Source: Maribacter algicola
Lineage (GTDB): Bacteria > Bacteroidota > Bacteroidia > Flavobacteriales > Flavobacteriaceae
Assembly: GCF_003933245.1 (NCBI RefSeq)
Contig: NZ_QUSX01000002.1
Location: 558,001 to 622,000, forward strand
Direction of reading: 5' to 3'
Length of the DNA: 64,000 bases
This document shows, piece after piece, positions 16,801 to 25,573 of this stretch (positions are counted from its first letter, which is position 1; each line of letters begins with the position of its first letter). The position numbers and the translations under genes are program-made. The notes under the pieces were generated by a model. The model was given only the letters and a program-made list of their open reading frames with translations, searched no databases and was not told the DNA's origin.

Positions 16801-18239
16801 GGTATAAAGATGCTGGGTTCGATGAATTTAATAAACCAATTGAAGAATATATTCAAAGATTGGAATCTTCAACGGATTCGGATAAAGTTGAGAAATTAAA
16901 ATCAAATCATTTTGGTGATAAGGCAAGTAATAAAATAAAATTAATCAATTCCTTAATTGGAGTTTTTGAAACTAATATAGTTGGTGATTTTAAGTTTGAG
17001 GTTAAGCACTTAGAAGTACGAATTAATATTCTATTACCAGAAGCGATAAAAGACAATGATATTGACAGCATATTACTTTCAGGGATTGTGATTAATGACA
17101 ATAGCCTTACCTACAATAATAAATATTACTCAAAAGATGAGGTCGTAAAAATTACTCCAGGGTCAAATAAAGAGTTAGAGAATAAATTAAATAATTATAA
17201 AGATTTTATAATCAATTCTATTATCGTTAAGGATAATCAGCTGTTTGTTTGGTTGTTTAATATTCATAAAAGGGTATATGTTTTGACTATTAACAGTAAA
17301 AAGGATATTCATTTTAAAGAACTGAGTGAATGGAATTACGACCTAATGAACAAGTGGATAAAATCTAAAGAGAAGTTTTATTTTGACTCCAGTCAGTATT
17401 TTGATATTGGTGAACAAGAATCAAAATATTCAGAGATTTTAAATGACCTGAGCTTTTCAAACCTAAAACTCCAAAGTGATTTTGATGAAATCTTGTTTAC
17501 TAGTAGTATTGAACTTTCCGAATTTCCAACTAATTTAATTGTGAACAATGAAAACTTTATTAGTGTACAAACTTCAATTACAAATGTTATTTCCTTAGAA
17601 TGGTATATTCAAAAAGGCAACGAAGTTGTTTTAAAAAATGACTTCAGCTCAACAGCTTGGATACCAATAGACGATGGCGACATTCCAATCAATTTAAGCT
17701 TTAGCAAATTTCAACCTGTTTTGAAAGAGCATGGTACTGAAATACTTACTTCTCGAAATATCTTAGAACAAATAAAAACTGACGTTAATATCTTTTTAGC
17801 ACACGGTGAACTTGGTTTTAAAAGTTTTAAAGGTATTTATACTAATCATGATTCTGAAAGTGCAATTCTTTATCCAAAAGAATTATTTGGAAAAGGTGAA
17901 ATTGCAATTCTTTTCATATGTAATTCAGGGGTTTCTAATGAAGACTTTTTTGCTAACGGAGTTACTTCGCTATGTTACGATATACTGGATTTAGGGTACA
18001 AAGCAGTAGTTGCTCCTTTTTGGAGATTGGAAACTACGATTCCATCTTATTGGTATGAAGAATTTATTAAATCTTTTAAAGGAGGTTGTAAGCTATCAAA
18101 CGCAGTACATTTAGCCAATTTATCATTAGCAGAGTACAAAGAAGGAATTTCAACTGGTTTTGTAGCTCCCGAAGGCAGGTTGGCTATGCATATTTATGGT
18201 AATCCAAATATTACAATAGCACAAGGAAAAATTAGTTAG
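13845..18239 (+). CDS. Large CHAT-domain protease-like protein
   Basis: This 1464-residue, very AT-rich protein has no signal peptide. The C-terminus is a CHAT (caspase-like) domain. The catalytic His is in FLAHGE (H1320) and the Cys in LFICNSG (C1359), followed by GYKAVVAPFWRLE and a terminal GNPNITI. The middle contains helical, TPR-like stretches (about 800-1000). Around residues 445-475, NDYDNNLIYELNDYYIFIQTKS resembles the D...(E/Q)xK core of PD-(D/E)xK nuclease-like folds, with Gln in place of Glu; this is a weak match. CHAT proteins act as signal-activated proteases, some in phage defence with a sensor partner. No partner gene lies beside this one. Direct repeats on both sides and the composition suggest horizontal transfer. 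Its function is not known. Confidence 0.75.
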   Translation: MQETPISDKHMSILRKDYANPFSKRFDFKKIADEIGEDNSEKEEEVLTFIVICNQTFTEINEHFSQVFSDLNLTKNELIEFLFKAINKNSLDLAPMIVEQMFDNKKTAYHIGDFNFTKFLFKNGNEGSVQQVFELGGDILNVLLSAVNNYRINIDQIFPRETIGEEKLGRIFSYLWNPANILLNMQSAYRVLIFENGEIEDNDNFESLKITTGNKWLRILRQTSEIRSESNLSEYLYPLLELYKRVNPNKVGIKNYKSINGLINLTTTKKNESNSRALADASLMSRYYHYQTEKLNYYNDLTLSEINEILIHIVDFVSFIYLQSVEKGNNNSIYDAPSQIKKNHLIEYLIECTGYGKEVIDKVILSLSSKSKAPNLWRKPFYEIGDNLFFSIVSLNAPNYSILYEGILNEAGYLTKKNELLLIKTIEEELDSEKIEFKFNKVDFEELGEDPNDYDNNLIYELNDYYIFIQTKSLTHPFESHEIDAAISEIAESTFQILEKLEFLSKKVIDKPILPLILSNYNTFTSLSINNIVIIDLQLLKNYFITGSFRRGQISFEKEIRVQREYAKIEYYKGEKEFNNNFLNFIVNPPPLSTIYERLCWKESVITPPKFHPKITIESIDQISADDTIYNHLSVLENALNNKYYYDRDSRTKELYDSSISYSLTNVLHLIAFGDHELSKTKIDLYHILKKYRIEGFGHILISLNDAIKNISYSKIKKDKTFNIVAFDEKDVAINLFSKIFEDNQSSKQIRLNGYEIRKGLFSKNEEKQLVSLALSALSTLGPHEISDDQFEGYFLQLAIIKGLKTKYQLDFEFYSACDNLIDTLNFNNKYQRARNFAEEILTIAIDENNHHFGWGILFRCFTYQSSVFEASIYGALYFTSLSRVGVMKYSIITELLYNALKYFRNFRLYDMLEDINNVISEIRLKKYDEQKFKLSYYLSSIQIIKNKPEIFNESLHYLEENLKDIISFDDKGTLPWLNYLYNVKRYKDAGFDEFNKPIEEYIQRLESSTDSDKVEKLKSNHFGDKASNKIKLINSLIGVFETNIVGDFKFEVKHLEVRINILLPEAIKDNDIDSILLSGIVINDNSLTYNNKYYSKDEVVKITPGSNKELENKLNNYKDFIINSIIVKDNQLFVWLFNIHKRVYVLTINSKKDIHFKELSEWNYDLMNKWIKSKEKFYFDSSQYFDIGEQESKYSEILNDLSFSNLKLQSDFDEILFTSSIELSEFPTNLIVNNENFISVQTSITNVISLEWYIQKGNEVVLKNDFSSTAWIPIDDGDIPINLSFSKFQPVLKEHGTEILTSRNILEQIKTDVNIFLAHGELGFKSFKGIYTNHDSESAILYPKELFGKGEIAILFICNSGVSNEDFFANGVTSLCYDILDLGYKAVVAPFWRLETTIPSYWYEEFIKSFKGGCKLSNAVHLANLSLAEYKEGISTGFVAPEGRLAMHIYGNPNITIAQGKIS

Positions 18240-18340
18240 TTGGATTTAGCCCAGGAAAACAGTCTCAAAATTTGCGTGAAAATCGGTAGACGCGGCTGCG
18301 AGAAGAAAATGCGGGCCAGTAGGGGAGTGAATTTGTGGTT

Positions 18341-18405
18341 AACACAAAGAGCCATTGCCCTGGGCTTTGTGTTGGGGCATAAAATGCCCAAATAGCGAAG
18401 CTATT
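18341..18405. other. Three consecutive stem-loops after the CHAT gene
   Basis: AACACAAAGAGCC pairs with GGCTTTGTGTT (18341-18373). GGGCAT-AAA-ATGCCC occupies 18375-18389 and AATAGC-GAA-GCTATT 18391-18405. No T tract follows, so these are not plain terminators. They could be a structured RNA or part of the repeat-rich cassette boundary. Confidence 0.55.
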
Positions 18406-18697
18406 GAGACACAAAGGGCGTGTGGAAGCATATTTTCTTCTTGAATTTTTGCTTCTTTTGTTTCAAGACAAAAGAAAAAAGAAATGAACCTAGGCTCAAT
18501 TTCTATTTGACATAATGTTATAAGTGCTCAAAAAAAAGTTGCAATCAGGGGAGTATGCGAGCAAGTGCTAAGAATTTTGCTCGAAGGGAAAATTTTAGCT
18601 TTTGCGACAAGCTAACGAAAAGCCTATGAAATTTTTCTTTTCCAAATTCACAATTAAACCAAAGGTTTCAACAAATACGAAAAGCTGAGCTTTTAAT

Positions 18698-18800
18698 GGC
18701 CCTGGCCAAGTGGCTGAGAATTGCGTATAAAAATAAATGCAAGGTCATTTACTTTTTATGAAAGCAATATGCTGTTGGCCGAGCGGCTATTTTACATAAC
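18698..18800. repeat. Repeat A, copy 2
   Basis: 103 bp, a direct copy of 13201-13303 at about 84 percent identity. The central 30 bp differ most, while the ends, including GCTGTTGGCCGAGCGG and TTTTACATAAC, are conserved. Confidence 0.8.
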
Positions 18801-18952
18801 GGCAAATTATGAGTACAAATAAATGCTGTGCACAGCACACCGCTTAAAAAAGTTTCTTGTATAGCGCAAACGCAAATTTTATTCTTTGTAGAATTTCTCC
18901 GCGATATTTTACATAATAGAATTATGACTTACGAATATAAACAAGCCTTTCA

Positions 18953-19048
18953 GTAAAACGGCTTTGACATAATATCGGTACCGATATAATTCGCTTACGC
19001 GAAGTTATATCTGATATTATTTCAAATACGCTGTATACGCCGTTTTAC
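18953..19048. repeat. Repeat B, copy 2
   Basis: 96 bp, with 93 of 96 positions equal to 13448-13543. It has the same 10-bp inverted ends and inner hairpins (ATAATATC/GATATTAT around GATATAATTCGC/GCGAAGTTATATC), giving a branched fold. Confidence 0.88.
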
Positions 19049-19293
19049 ACAACTAACATATTTGTATCATAATTTATATTATGTAAAATAGAATATTCTA
19101 AACTCAATAGCCAGCATATTCTATCTCCGGTAGAATTTTAGACGATATGAAGTGCTGGCCATACAATTGCAAATCTCCTTCTCACCTTTCGTCTAAAGCC
19201 TTTTCCTAGAAATAATGTACCCCAGCGGTGAATTTTTAAAAGCATTTCAATAAAAAAGAAATGTATATTTATTCCACCAATTACCAAACTAAT

Positions 19294-21519
19294 ATGACAT
19301 CCCATCCATTTCAACAATTGCTTTTAGGCGTTGTATTGTTTTGTTGTGCTGCCGGCTTTTCACAAACCACCCCAAAAAACCAGCAATTTAACCGTCCGTT
19401 TTACCAAGCGACCTTTTTGGAAACCGAGCCCGTCGTAGACGGCGAAATCCGCAACGAAGCACTTTGGGAGTCGGTTCCCTTGGCCCCGGACCTCATTCAG
19501 ATAAAACCCTCTTTTGGCGCTCCTGTGTCCGAAAAAACGGAAATTCGTGTCGCTTATAGCAATACCACCTTTTATGTAGCCGTCGTCTGCTATGATACGG
19601 AACCTGATAAAATTGTAGTCTCCGATTCCCGCCGCGATGCGGATCTTAATGACGAAGACAGTTTTCTCTTTATCATCGATACCTATAACGACCAGCAAAA
19701 CGGCTTCCTCTTTGGCACCAATGCCCAAGGCATGGAATACGACGCACAGATCAACAACGAAGGCAAGGGAAATAATAATGCCAATCGCCAACAGGGTGGC
19801 GTTATTGGGGGTACAAACCTCAATTGGGACGCTACCTGGTCCGTAAGGACACAATTAGGCGACTACGGCTGGAGTGCCGAGTTCGCCATTCCCCTACGTT
19901 CCCTACGGTTCGCGTCAGGGGAAGCCAAAACATGGGGCCTAAATTTTCAACGGAACATCAGCAAAAACACCGAAATCGCCTACTGGACCTCCCTCCCATT
20001 GGGTTTCGACCTCAAACGGCTGGCCTTGGCGGGTAAATTGACCGGACTCAATCTAAAAAATCCGGGGAATCTCAAGTTAATTCCCTATGCCTTGGTACAG
20101 GGTATCAACGACCAGTCCGTCTCTCCCAGCGAACAGGAACTCGACGCTGAAGTGGGCATGGACATCAAATACAGCATTACCCCTAGCGTGACCCTCGACC
20201 TTACCTACAATACGGATTTTGCCCAAGTGGAAGTAGACGATGAACAGGTGAACCTCGACCGTTTCAACCTTTTTTTCCCCGAAAAACGGGCCTTTTTCCT
20301 TGAAAATGCCGGTCAGTTTTCGGTGGGAAGCCCCGGGGAAGTCGACCTGTTCTTTAGTCGGCGTATCGGTTTGGGTCAGGATGGTAGTATCGTACCTATC
20401 ATCGGTGGAGCCCGGGTCTCTGGGAAAGTCGGCCAGACCAATGTGGGCTTGCTCAGCATGTTTACGGAGGATGTGGCATCGGCGGGTATTACGGAAAACA
20501 ATTTCTCCGTGGCGCGTGTCAACCACAATTTTGGGAATTCCCGAAGTTCCTTGGGAGGTATTTTCGTAAACCGACAAGGTTTGGCGGGACTCGACGATGA
20601 TTTTAACCGTGTATACGCAGTGGATGGGAAATGGGGCATCGGTAATAAGGCGGAGGTGAACGGTTTTTTTGCGAAGAGCGTTACCCCTAGCATTAACGGG
20701 CAGGACCATGCCTTTAAACTGTTGGCCAATTATGAATGGGACGGTTGGAACCTGAATGCGGGCTATACCGAGGTCGCCCCCGGATTCAATCCTGAAGTCG
20801 GCTTCCTACAGCGAACCGCCTTCAAAAAGCCGGAGTTGTTGATCTTTAAAGCACATCGGATGAAAGGAAACGGAAGTTTCTTGGAAATGCGCCCTCATCT
20901 CTCCTACCGTGGCTATTGGAACTTTGATAACGAGCAGGTTACGGGATTTCTGCATGTGGATAACCATTGGGTATGGCGCAGCGGCTTTGAGATCCATACC
21001 GGTATCAATTTCACCCAGGAACGCGTGTTCGCCCCGTTCAATATCTCCAATGTAACGGTGCCTATTGGGGAGTATAAAAATGAGGAATTACAATTTGTGT
21101 TGATTACCAACCCTAACAACGCCTTTTCGGTCAGTACCCGAACCTTTATTGGCGGTTATTTCAACGGAATGCGCTATTCCAACAGTGGTACGGCAAACTT
21201 TAGGGTCGGGAACAAATTTGTGTCCTCCCTAACCATGAGCCACAACGATATTCAGCTGGAAACCGGAAATACAACGGCCCTCGTGGGCGGACTACGGTTG
21301 GCCTACAGTTTTACTCCGCGCATCTTTTTGCAGAGCTTGATCCAGCGTAATAATGTATCCGAGATTACCTCGGTAAATGCCCGGTTTGGATGGCTTCAAA
21401 GTGCCAATACCGGACTGTTCGTGGTATTCAATATCGTGAAGGACGACAATCCATTGGACTTTTTGGACAACCAGACCTTGACCATTAAATACACCCACCG
21501 TTTTGATGTTTTGAAGTAG
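19294..21519 (+). CDS. DUF5916 outer-membrane protein with CBM9-like domain
   Basis: From the signal peptide MTSHPFQQLLLGVVLFCCAAGFSQ (ATG 19294; an ATG at 19261 is in frame but gives a long n-region), the protein has an N-terminal carbohydrate-binding-family-9-like domain (VDGEIRNEALWESVPL, EIRVAYSNTTFYVAVVCYD, about 40-220). A DUF5916 beta-barrel region follows (VEVDDEQVNLDRFNLFFPEKRAFFLENAGQF onwards), ending TIKYTHRFDVLK. Such proteins are common in Bacteroidota and are thought to sit in the outer membrane. Their substrate is unknown. It converges on the next gene with 33 bp between the stops. Confidence 0.88.
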   Translation: MTSHPFQQLLLGVVLFCCAAGFSQTTPKNQQFNRPFYQATFLETEPVVDGEIRNEALWESVPLAPDLIQIKPSFGAPVSEKTEIRVAYSNTTFYVAVVCYDTEPDKIVVSDSRRDADLNDEDSFLFIIDTYNDQQNGFLFGTNAQGMEYDAQINNEGKGNNNANRQQGGVIGGTNLNWDATWSVRTQLGDYGWSAEFAIPLRSLRFASGEAKTWGLNFQRNISKNTEIAYWTSLPLGFDLKRLALAGKLTGLNLKNPGNLKLIPYALVQGINDQSVSPSEQELDAEVGMDIKYSITPSVTLDLTYNTDFAQVEVDDEQVNLDRFNLFFPEKRAFFLENAGQFSVGSPGEVDLFFSRRIGLGQDGSIVPIIGGARVSGKVGQTNVGLLSMFTEDVASAGITENNFSVARVNHNFGNSRSSLGGIFVNRQGLAGLDDDFNRVYAVDGKWGIGNKAEVNGFFAKSVTPSINGQDHAFKLLANYEWDGWNLNAGYTEVAPGFNPEVGFLQRTAFKKPELLIFKAHRMKGNGSFLEMRPHLSYRGYWNFDNEQVTGFLHVDNHWVWRSGFEIHTGINFTQERVFAPFNISNVTVPIGEYKNEELQFVLITNPNNAFSVSTRTFIGGYFNGMRYSNSGTANFRVGNKFVSSLTMSHNDIQLETGNTTALVGGLRLAYSFTPRIFLQSLIQRNNVSEITSVNARFGWLQSANTGLFVVFNIVKDDNPLDFLDNQTLTIKYTHRFDVLK

Positions 21520-21552
21520 TTCATGGCATTTGTATCGTCGTTTGAGTACTTA

Positions 21553-24500
21553 CTAGGGTTTTGGCCAGTACAGTTCGGGAAGCCCGGCCTCACGTAACTG
21601 GGTATTCATCTGGGGTAATTCTTTTTGTTTAATGTCCGATAACCTTGTTTTCAATGCGGCCCACTGCCCTAAATAATCTTTACTTACATCGCGCACGCCC
21701 GGTGTCATGGGCAAATTGCCTTTGTCGATGCTATTTAGAAAATCCTTGAATTTGATAAGCAAACGAGCCTCGAACATATAATTGCTCTGAAAGGTACGCA
21801 TCTCTTTTTGTAGAATGCCTTCGATCCAGGTTTCGATGAGGGTATCCAGCTCCTTCCCTTTCTGTTTCAATGTTTCATCCGTGGTCATTTTTAAAACTAG
21901 GTGCAGCTGCTCTTGTACCATGCGTACATCGCGTACCCCTTTGGCCATTTCGGTGGCTCCTTGGTAGATGGTTTTTGAAATGGCATCCCGCTCTTTGTAG
22001 GCCTCTTCCACATTAGGAATACTATTCTTCAATCTGGGGTCTATATCGATGTTAAACTCCTGAAGATGGACCTTGTCCCCTACGGTCAACCGTACCGTAT
22101 ACGCTCCTGGGGGAGCATTGTAGGCCGTTAGGTCCCTATTGGTGGTATAGAGTTCGGTAAGACAATCGAACCTGCCAATTTTCATATTCCATTGATAGCG
22201 ATGTGTTCCTACCTGCTTTTTCAATTGGGGTTTAATCAGGGTATCACAGCCAATGGGTGTGGTATTGGTCCTTTCCGAGTGGACCACTTCCCCATTTTTG
22301 TCCCTGATTTCCAAGGATAGGGTGGTTTCCTTTGGCACTTCCTTATTCAATACGTAATGGATTTGAAGTCCTGGCGGTGGATTTTCGCCATATCCTCCAT
22401 CTGTACTATAGGCAACGGATAACTCCGTAAATACATCCCTAGGATCGTACAAATAGGAATCCGCTTGCGCCACCTTCTCCGAAATTTGATGTAAAGGGGT
22501 CAAATCGTCCAAAATCCAGAGTGCCCTTCCCTGTGTGGCAACGACCAGGTCCTTGCGTTTTACCCTAAGATCCGTAATGGGTACTTCCGGTAAGTTATTC
22601 TGCAAGGGCAACCACTTGCCGCCATCATCAAAGGAGACAAAGACGCCCGTTTCGGTACCGGCATATAACAGACCCCTACGGTCCGGATCTTCACGTACAG
22701 TGCGGGCAAAGGTATCCTCCGGTATTCCGTTTACAATTTTCTCCCAAGTGGCACCGTAGTCGTTCGTCTTAAAGATATACGGGGTAAAATCGTTCAGTTT
22801 GTATCCCGTTACGGCAATATAGGCAGTAGCGGGATCATGGGGCGAAGGTTCCACCACGTTGATGATGCTTTCCTTTAAACCCTTTGGGGTTACATTGGTC
22901 CAGGTCTCCCCACCATCCCGTGTCAGGTGTACAAGCCCGTCATCGGAGCCTACCCAAATGACGCCTTCTGCCAAGGGGGATTCCTCTATATTGAATAAAT
23001 TATTGTAACTCTCTGCCGTTATCTGTTCGTTACTGATGGGCTCTCCTCCCTTTCCCTGATGTTCCTTGTCATTTCGGGTAAGGTCTTCGCTCATGACTTT
23101 CCAAGTAACCCCCCTATCGGTAGATTTCATGACGTATTGAGAGCCGTAATAAATAACGGATGGGTTGTGCGGCGACACAATAACAGGGCCGTTCCAGTTG
23201 GCACGGTATTTTAAATTTTTGGGCTGTTCCCCTGTTACCCGAGTTGGATACGGCATTACCATCCGTGTATTATCGATATCCCGGTCCCACTCCACGAAAT
23301 TACTGGCGAAATAGGTAGAATAGACATAACGGGGATTGTCAGGATCTACTGCCACCGTGGAGGATTCCCCAGCGCGCATCACGTCCCAATGCATTTCCCC
23401 TATTCCGTCGTCCATAACCCTACTGTCTATGGCAATGGTGCTATTGTCCTGCTGCCCCGAGTATACGCGGTACGGATAACCGTTATCCGTAATGACCCTA
23501 TAAAACTGGCCAGTGGGCTGATTATTGAGGGTTGACCATGTCTTTCCGCCATTATAAGTCACAGAAGCTCCACCATCATTGGCATTGATCATAATTTCGC
23601 TATTATTAGGATTGATCCAAAGATCATGATGGTCCACATGACTCCAAGGATATCCTTTAAATGTTTTACCACCATCAATAGACTTCATGGCGGAGCTGTT
23701 CATGACCCAAACTTCGTCTTCATCATTTGGGTCGGCGATGATATGCATATAGTACCAGGAACGGGCATAGGTGCCGGCATCGTTGGTGGTCTGTTTAAAG
23801 GATTCCCCTCCATCCTCGGAACGGTAGACCCCGGCCTTATCCCCAAGAGCGTCTATGGCAATGTATACGATATTGGGATTGGCAGGGGAAATGGCAACAC
23901 CCATTTTTCCCTTTAGTTCCGGTAGGCCTTTGGTAATTTCTCTCCAATTTTTACCCCCATCCGTTGTTTTATAAATTCGGCTGCCCGGTCCCCCACTATG
24001 CACGATCCACGGTTTGCGATGAAAATCCCAGGAAGCCACCATCATGATATTTGGATTACTGGCGTCTACTGTCATATCAACAATCCCCGAATCTTCGTTT
24101 ACGAACAGAATTTTTTCCCAAGTGTTTCCGCCATCTTCGGATAGGTAAATACCTCTTTCCGGATTGGGTCCCCAAGGATTGCCCTGCGCGGCCACATATA
24201 CTTTATTGGGATTTTTAGGATGGACATACACATCGCTAATGTGGCGTGTCTTTTCAAGTCCCATGTGTTTCCAAGTCTTTCCGGCGTCAGTCGACTTATA
24301 TAGACCGTCCCCGTGGGAAGTCTTTACGCCCCGCACGGGAGATTCGCCCGTACCCACGTAGATGATATTGGGGTCAGAAGGTGCAACTGTAATGTCGCCA
24401 ATGCCCGTTGTATTGAAAAACCCGTCTGAAATATTGTTCCAGGTAGTACCTCCATCAGTGGTTTTCCAGACGCCACCGCCGGTGGCACCCATGTAATATG

Positions 24501-24687
24501 TAAAAATATCATCAGGTATACCCGTTACCGTAGTGGACCTGCCCCCCCTAAACGGACCAATGTTCCTATATGCCATGGATTCGTATAGCGTTTCTGAAAT
24601 TTGTGGTGTAGTATTTTGTCGGCGTTGTGCTTGGACGTTACCTAAAACGGCTATAATACCTAGAAAGGCATAGAATGATTTTTTCAT
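21553..24687 (-). CDS. Exported sortilin/VPS10-like BNR propeller protein
   Basis: An exported protein of 1044 residues from ATG 24687 (signal MKKSFYAFLGIIAVLGNVQAQ; upstream in-frame starts would add about 30 unlikely residues). It has many BNR/Asp-box repeats (TDGGTTW, TDAGKTW, EDGGNTW, TDGGKNW, TDRGVTW, RDGGETW, NDYGATW) forming two propellers, followed by a beta-sandwich and a helical C-terminus. Databases often call these glycosyl hydrolases, but the fold is VPS10/sortilin-like and no catalytic site is evident. The opening YRNIGPFRGGRSTTVTGIP is characteristic of the Bacteroidota family. Confidence 0.87.
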   Translation of the reverse strand: MKKSFYAFLGIIAVLGNVQAQRRQNTTPQISETLYESMAYRNIGPFRGGRSTTVTGIPDDIFTYYMGATGGGVWKTTDGGTTWNNISDGFFNTTGIGDITVAPSDPNIIYVGTGESPVRGVKTSHGDGLYKSTDAGKTWKHMGLEKTRHISDVYVHPKNPNKVYVAAQGNPWGPNPERGIYLSEDGGNTWEKILFVNEDSGIVDMTVDASNPNIMMVASWDFHRKPWIVHSGGPGSRIYKTTDGGKNWREITKGLPELKGKMGVAISPANPNIVYIAIDALGDKAGVYRSEDGGESFKQTTNDAGTYARSWYYMHIIADPNDEDEVWVMNSSAMKSIDGGKTFKGYPWSHVDHHDLWINPNNSEIMINANDGGASVTYNGGKTWSTLNNQPTGQFYRVITDNGYPYRVYSGQQDNSTIAIDSRVMDDGIGEMHWDVMRAGESSTVAVDPDNPRYVYSTYFASNFVEWDRDIDNTRMVMPYPTRVTGEQPKNLKYRANWNGPVIVSPHNPSVIYYGSQYVMKSTDRGVTWKVMSEDLTRNDKEHQGKGGEPISNEQITAESYNNLFNIEESPLAEGVIWVGSDDGLVHLTRDGGETWTNVTPKGLKESIINVVEPSPHDPATAYIAVTGYKLNDFTPYIFKTNDYGATWEKIVNGIPEDTFARTVREDPDRRGLLYAGTETGVFVSFDDGGKWLPLQNNLPEVPITDLRVKRKDLVVATQGRALWILDDLTPLHQISEKVAQADSYLYDPRDVFTELSVAYSTDGGYGENPPPGLQIHYVLNKEVPKETTLSLEIRDKNGEVVHSERTNTTPIGCDTLIKPQLKKQVGTHRYQWNMKIGRFDCLTELYTTNRDLTAYNAPPGAYTVRLTVGDKVHLQEFNIDIDPRLKNSIPNVEEAYKERDAISKTIYQGATEMAKGVRDVRMVQEQLHLVLKMTTDETLKQKGKELDTLIETWIEGILQKEMRTFQSNYMFEARLLIKFKDFLNSIDKGNLPMTPGVRDVSKDYLGQWAALKTRLSDIKQKELPQMNTQLREAGLPELYWPKP

Positions 24688-24823
24688 AGGAACAAAGTGT
24701 AAGGTTATTTGGTTATTTTGATTTTGACAATCTGGTGCATAGACTTTAAATCTTCTTGAGCTCCCGATGCCTATCAAATATAAAGGATATTTCTACAAAG
24801 CCTATAAACCACTGACTATAAAC

Positions 24824-24854
24824 CAAAAAAAACCGCCTATGTAGGACGGTTTTT
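24824..24854 (-). terminator. Terminator after the FKBP gene
   Basis: AACCGCCTA and TAGGACGGTT pair with one bulged A. On the minus strand the hairpin runs into eight T (A run 24823-24830). It also has a T run on the plus strand. It ends the FKBP gene 24877-25305. Confidence 0.75.
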
Positions 24855-24876
24855 CAGTTCCAATGATTAGAATATA

Positions 24877-25305
24877 TTACTTTATTTCTACCAGTTCCAA
24901 TTCAAAGGTCAGGTCCTCTCCGGCTAACGGATGGTTTCCATCTACGATAATATCGTTTTCATTCACCTCGGCAACCCGCAGTTGTCGCTCCGTGCCATCG
25001 GCATTCGTCGCTACCAAGCCCATGTTTACTTCAGGTTTCATATCCTCAGGTAAATTTGATTTAGGCACACTTTGAAAAAGTTCCCGCCTCTTTTCACCAT
25101 AGGCCTCTTCCTTAGGGATGACGATTGTTTTCTTTTCTTTGGGTGCCATATCCATCAATCCCTTTTCAAAACCAGGAATCAAGCTGCCCTGTCCTAACTT
25201 CACCTCCAAGGGTTCCCTATTTAAGGAGCTATCAAATACCTGTCCGTTTTCCAATTTACCCGTGTAATGTACGCGTACGACATCACCTGCTTTTACTTTG
25301 CTCAT
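24877..25305 (-). CDS. FKBP-type peptidyl-prolyl isomerase, SlyD-like
   Basis: This 142-residue protein starts MSKVKAGDVVRVHYTGKLENGQVFDSS and carries GQGSLIPGFEKGLMDMAPKEKKTIVIPKEEAYG, the FKBP core. The insert-in-flap domain lies at about 68-125, as in SlyD. The metal-binding His-rich tail of E. coli SlyD is missing. It catalyses proline cis-trans isomerisation and acts as a cytosolic folding helper. It has its own promoter-like element and terminator, so it is probably a single-gene unit. Confidence 0.93.
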   Translation of the reverse strand: MSKVKAGDVVRVHYTGKLENGQVFDSSLNREPLEVKLGQGSLIPGFEKGLMDMAPKEKKTIVIPKEEAYGEKRRELFQSVPKSNLPEDMKPEVNMGLVATNADGTERQLRVAEVNENDIIVDGNHPLAGEDLTFELELVEIK

Positions 25306-25340
25306 TTTAAGAGTTTCTATATTAGTATTTCAATGAACGG

Positions 25341-25348
25341 CAAAGGTA
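25341..25348 (-). promoter_or_regulatory. Candidate -7 promoter element of the FKBP gene
   Basis: On the minus strand the bases read TACCTTTG, a full match to the Bacteroidota -7 consensus TAnnTTTG, about 36 nt before the ATG. The -33 position reads TTC rather than TTG, so this is only a moderate call. Confidence 0.45.
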
Positions 25349-25573
25349 GGATTCTCACTAGTGAATGACGAATAATTGGCAAAAACAAGGTTTTTTTCAC
25401 GGTTTTTTAACGAAAAGCATATCAAATCTTTTTAGAATCTCATCATTTTACCCACTTTTTGGCCGATTTATATTTATTTACCGATAGAAATCATACTGTT
25501 TTTGTAATTGTATAATCCGTATATTTAGGGGTTTCCCCTGTTCTAATTGAGTCGAAAGACCTAAACCAACGTT

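Larger units (their letters stand above)
18240..19293. other. 1-kb non-coding region with hairpins and repeats
   Basis: No gene is supported. It holds three tandem stem-loops at 18341-18405, an imperfect inverted T/A-rich motif near 18447-18482 (CTTTTGT/ACAAAAG), repeat A copy 2, the palindrome GCTGTGCACAGC near 18823-18834, repeat B copy 2, then 200 bp of AT-rich DNA before the DUF5916 gene. Confidence 0.6.

Noticed and set aside
13201..19048. The repeats as a CRISPR array or insertion sequence ends
   Set aside because: There are only two copies 5.5 kb apart in direct orientation, without spacers or any transposase gene between them.
20077..20709. A 210-residue minus-strand frame opposite the DUF5916 gene
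   Set aside because: It is a shadow of a GC-richer coding region, with no family features and no start context.
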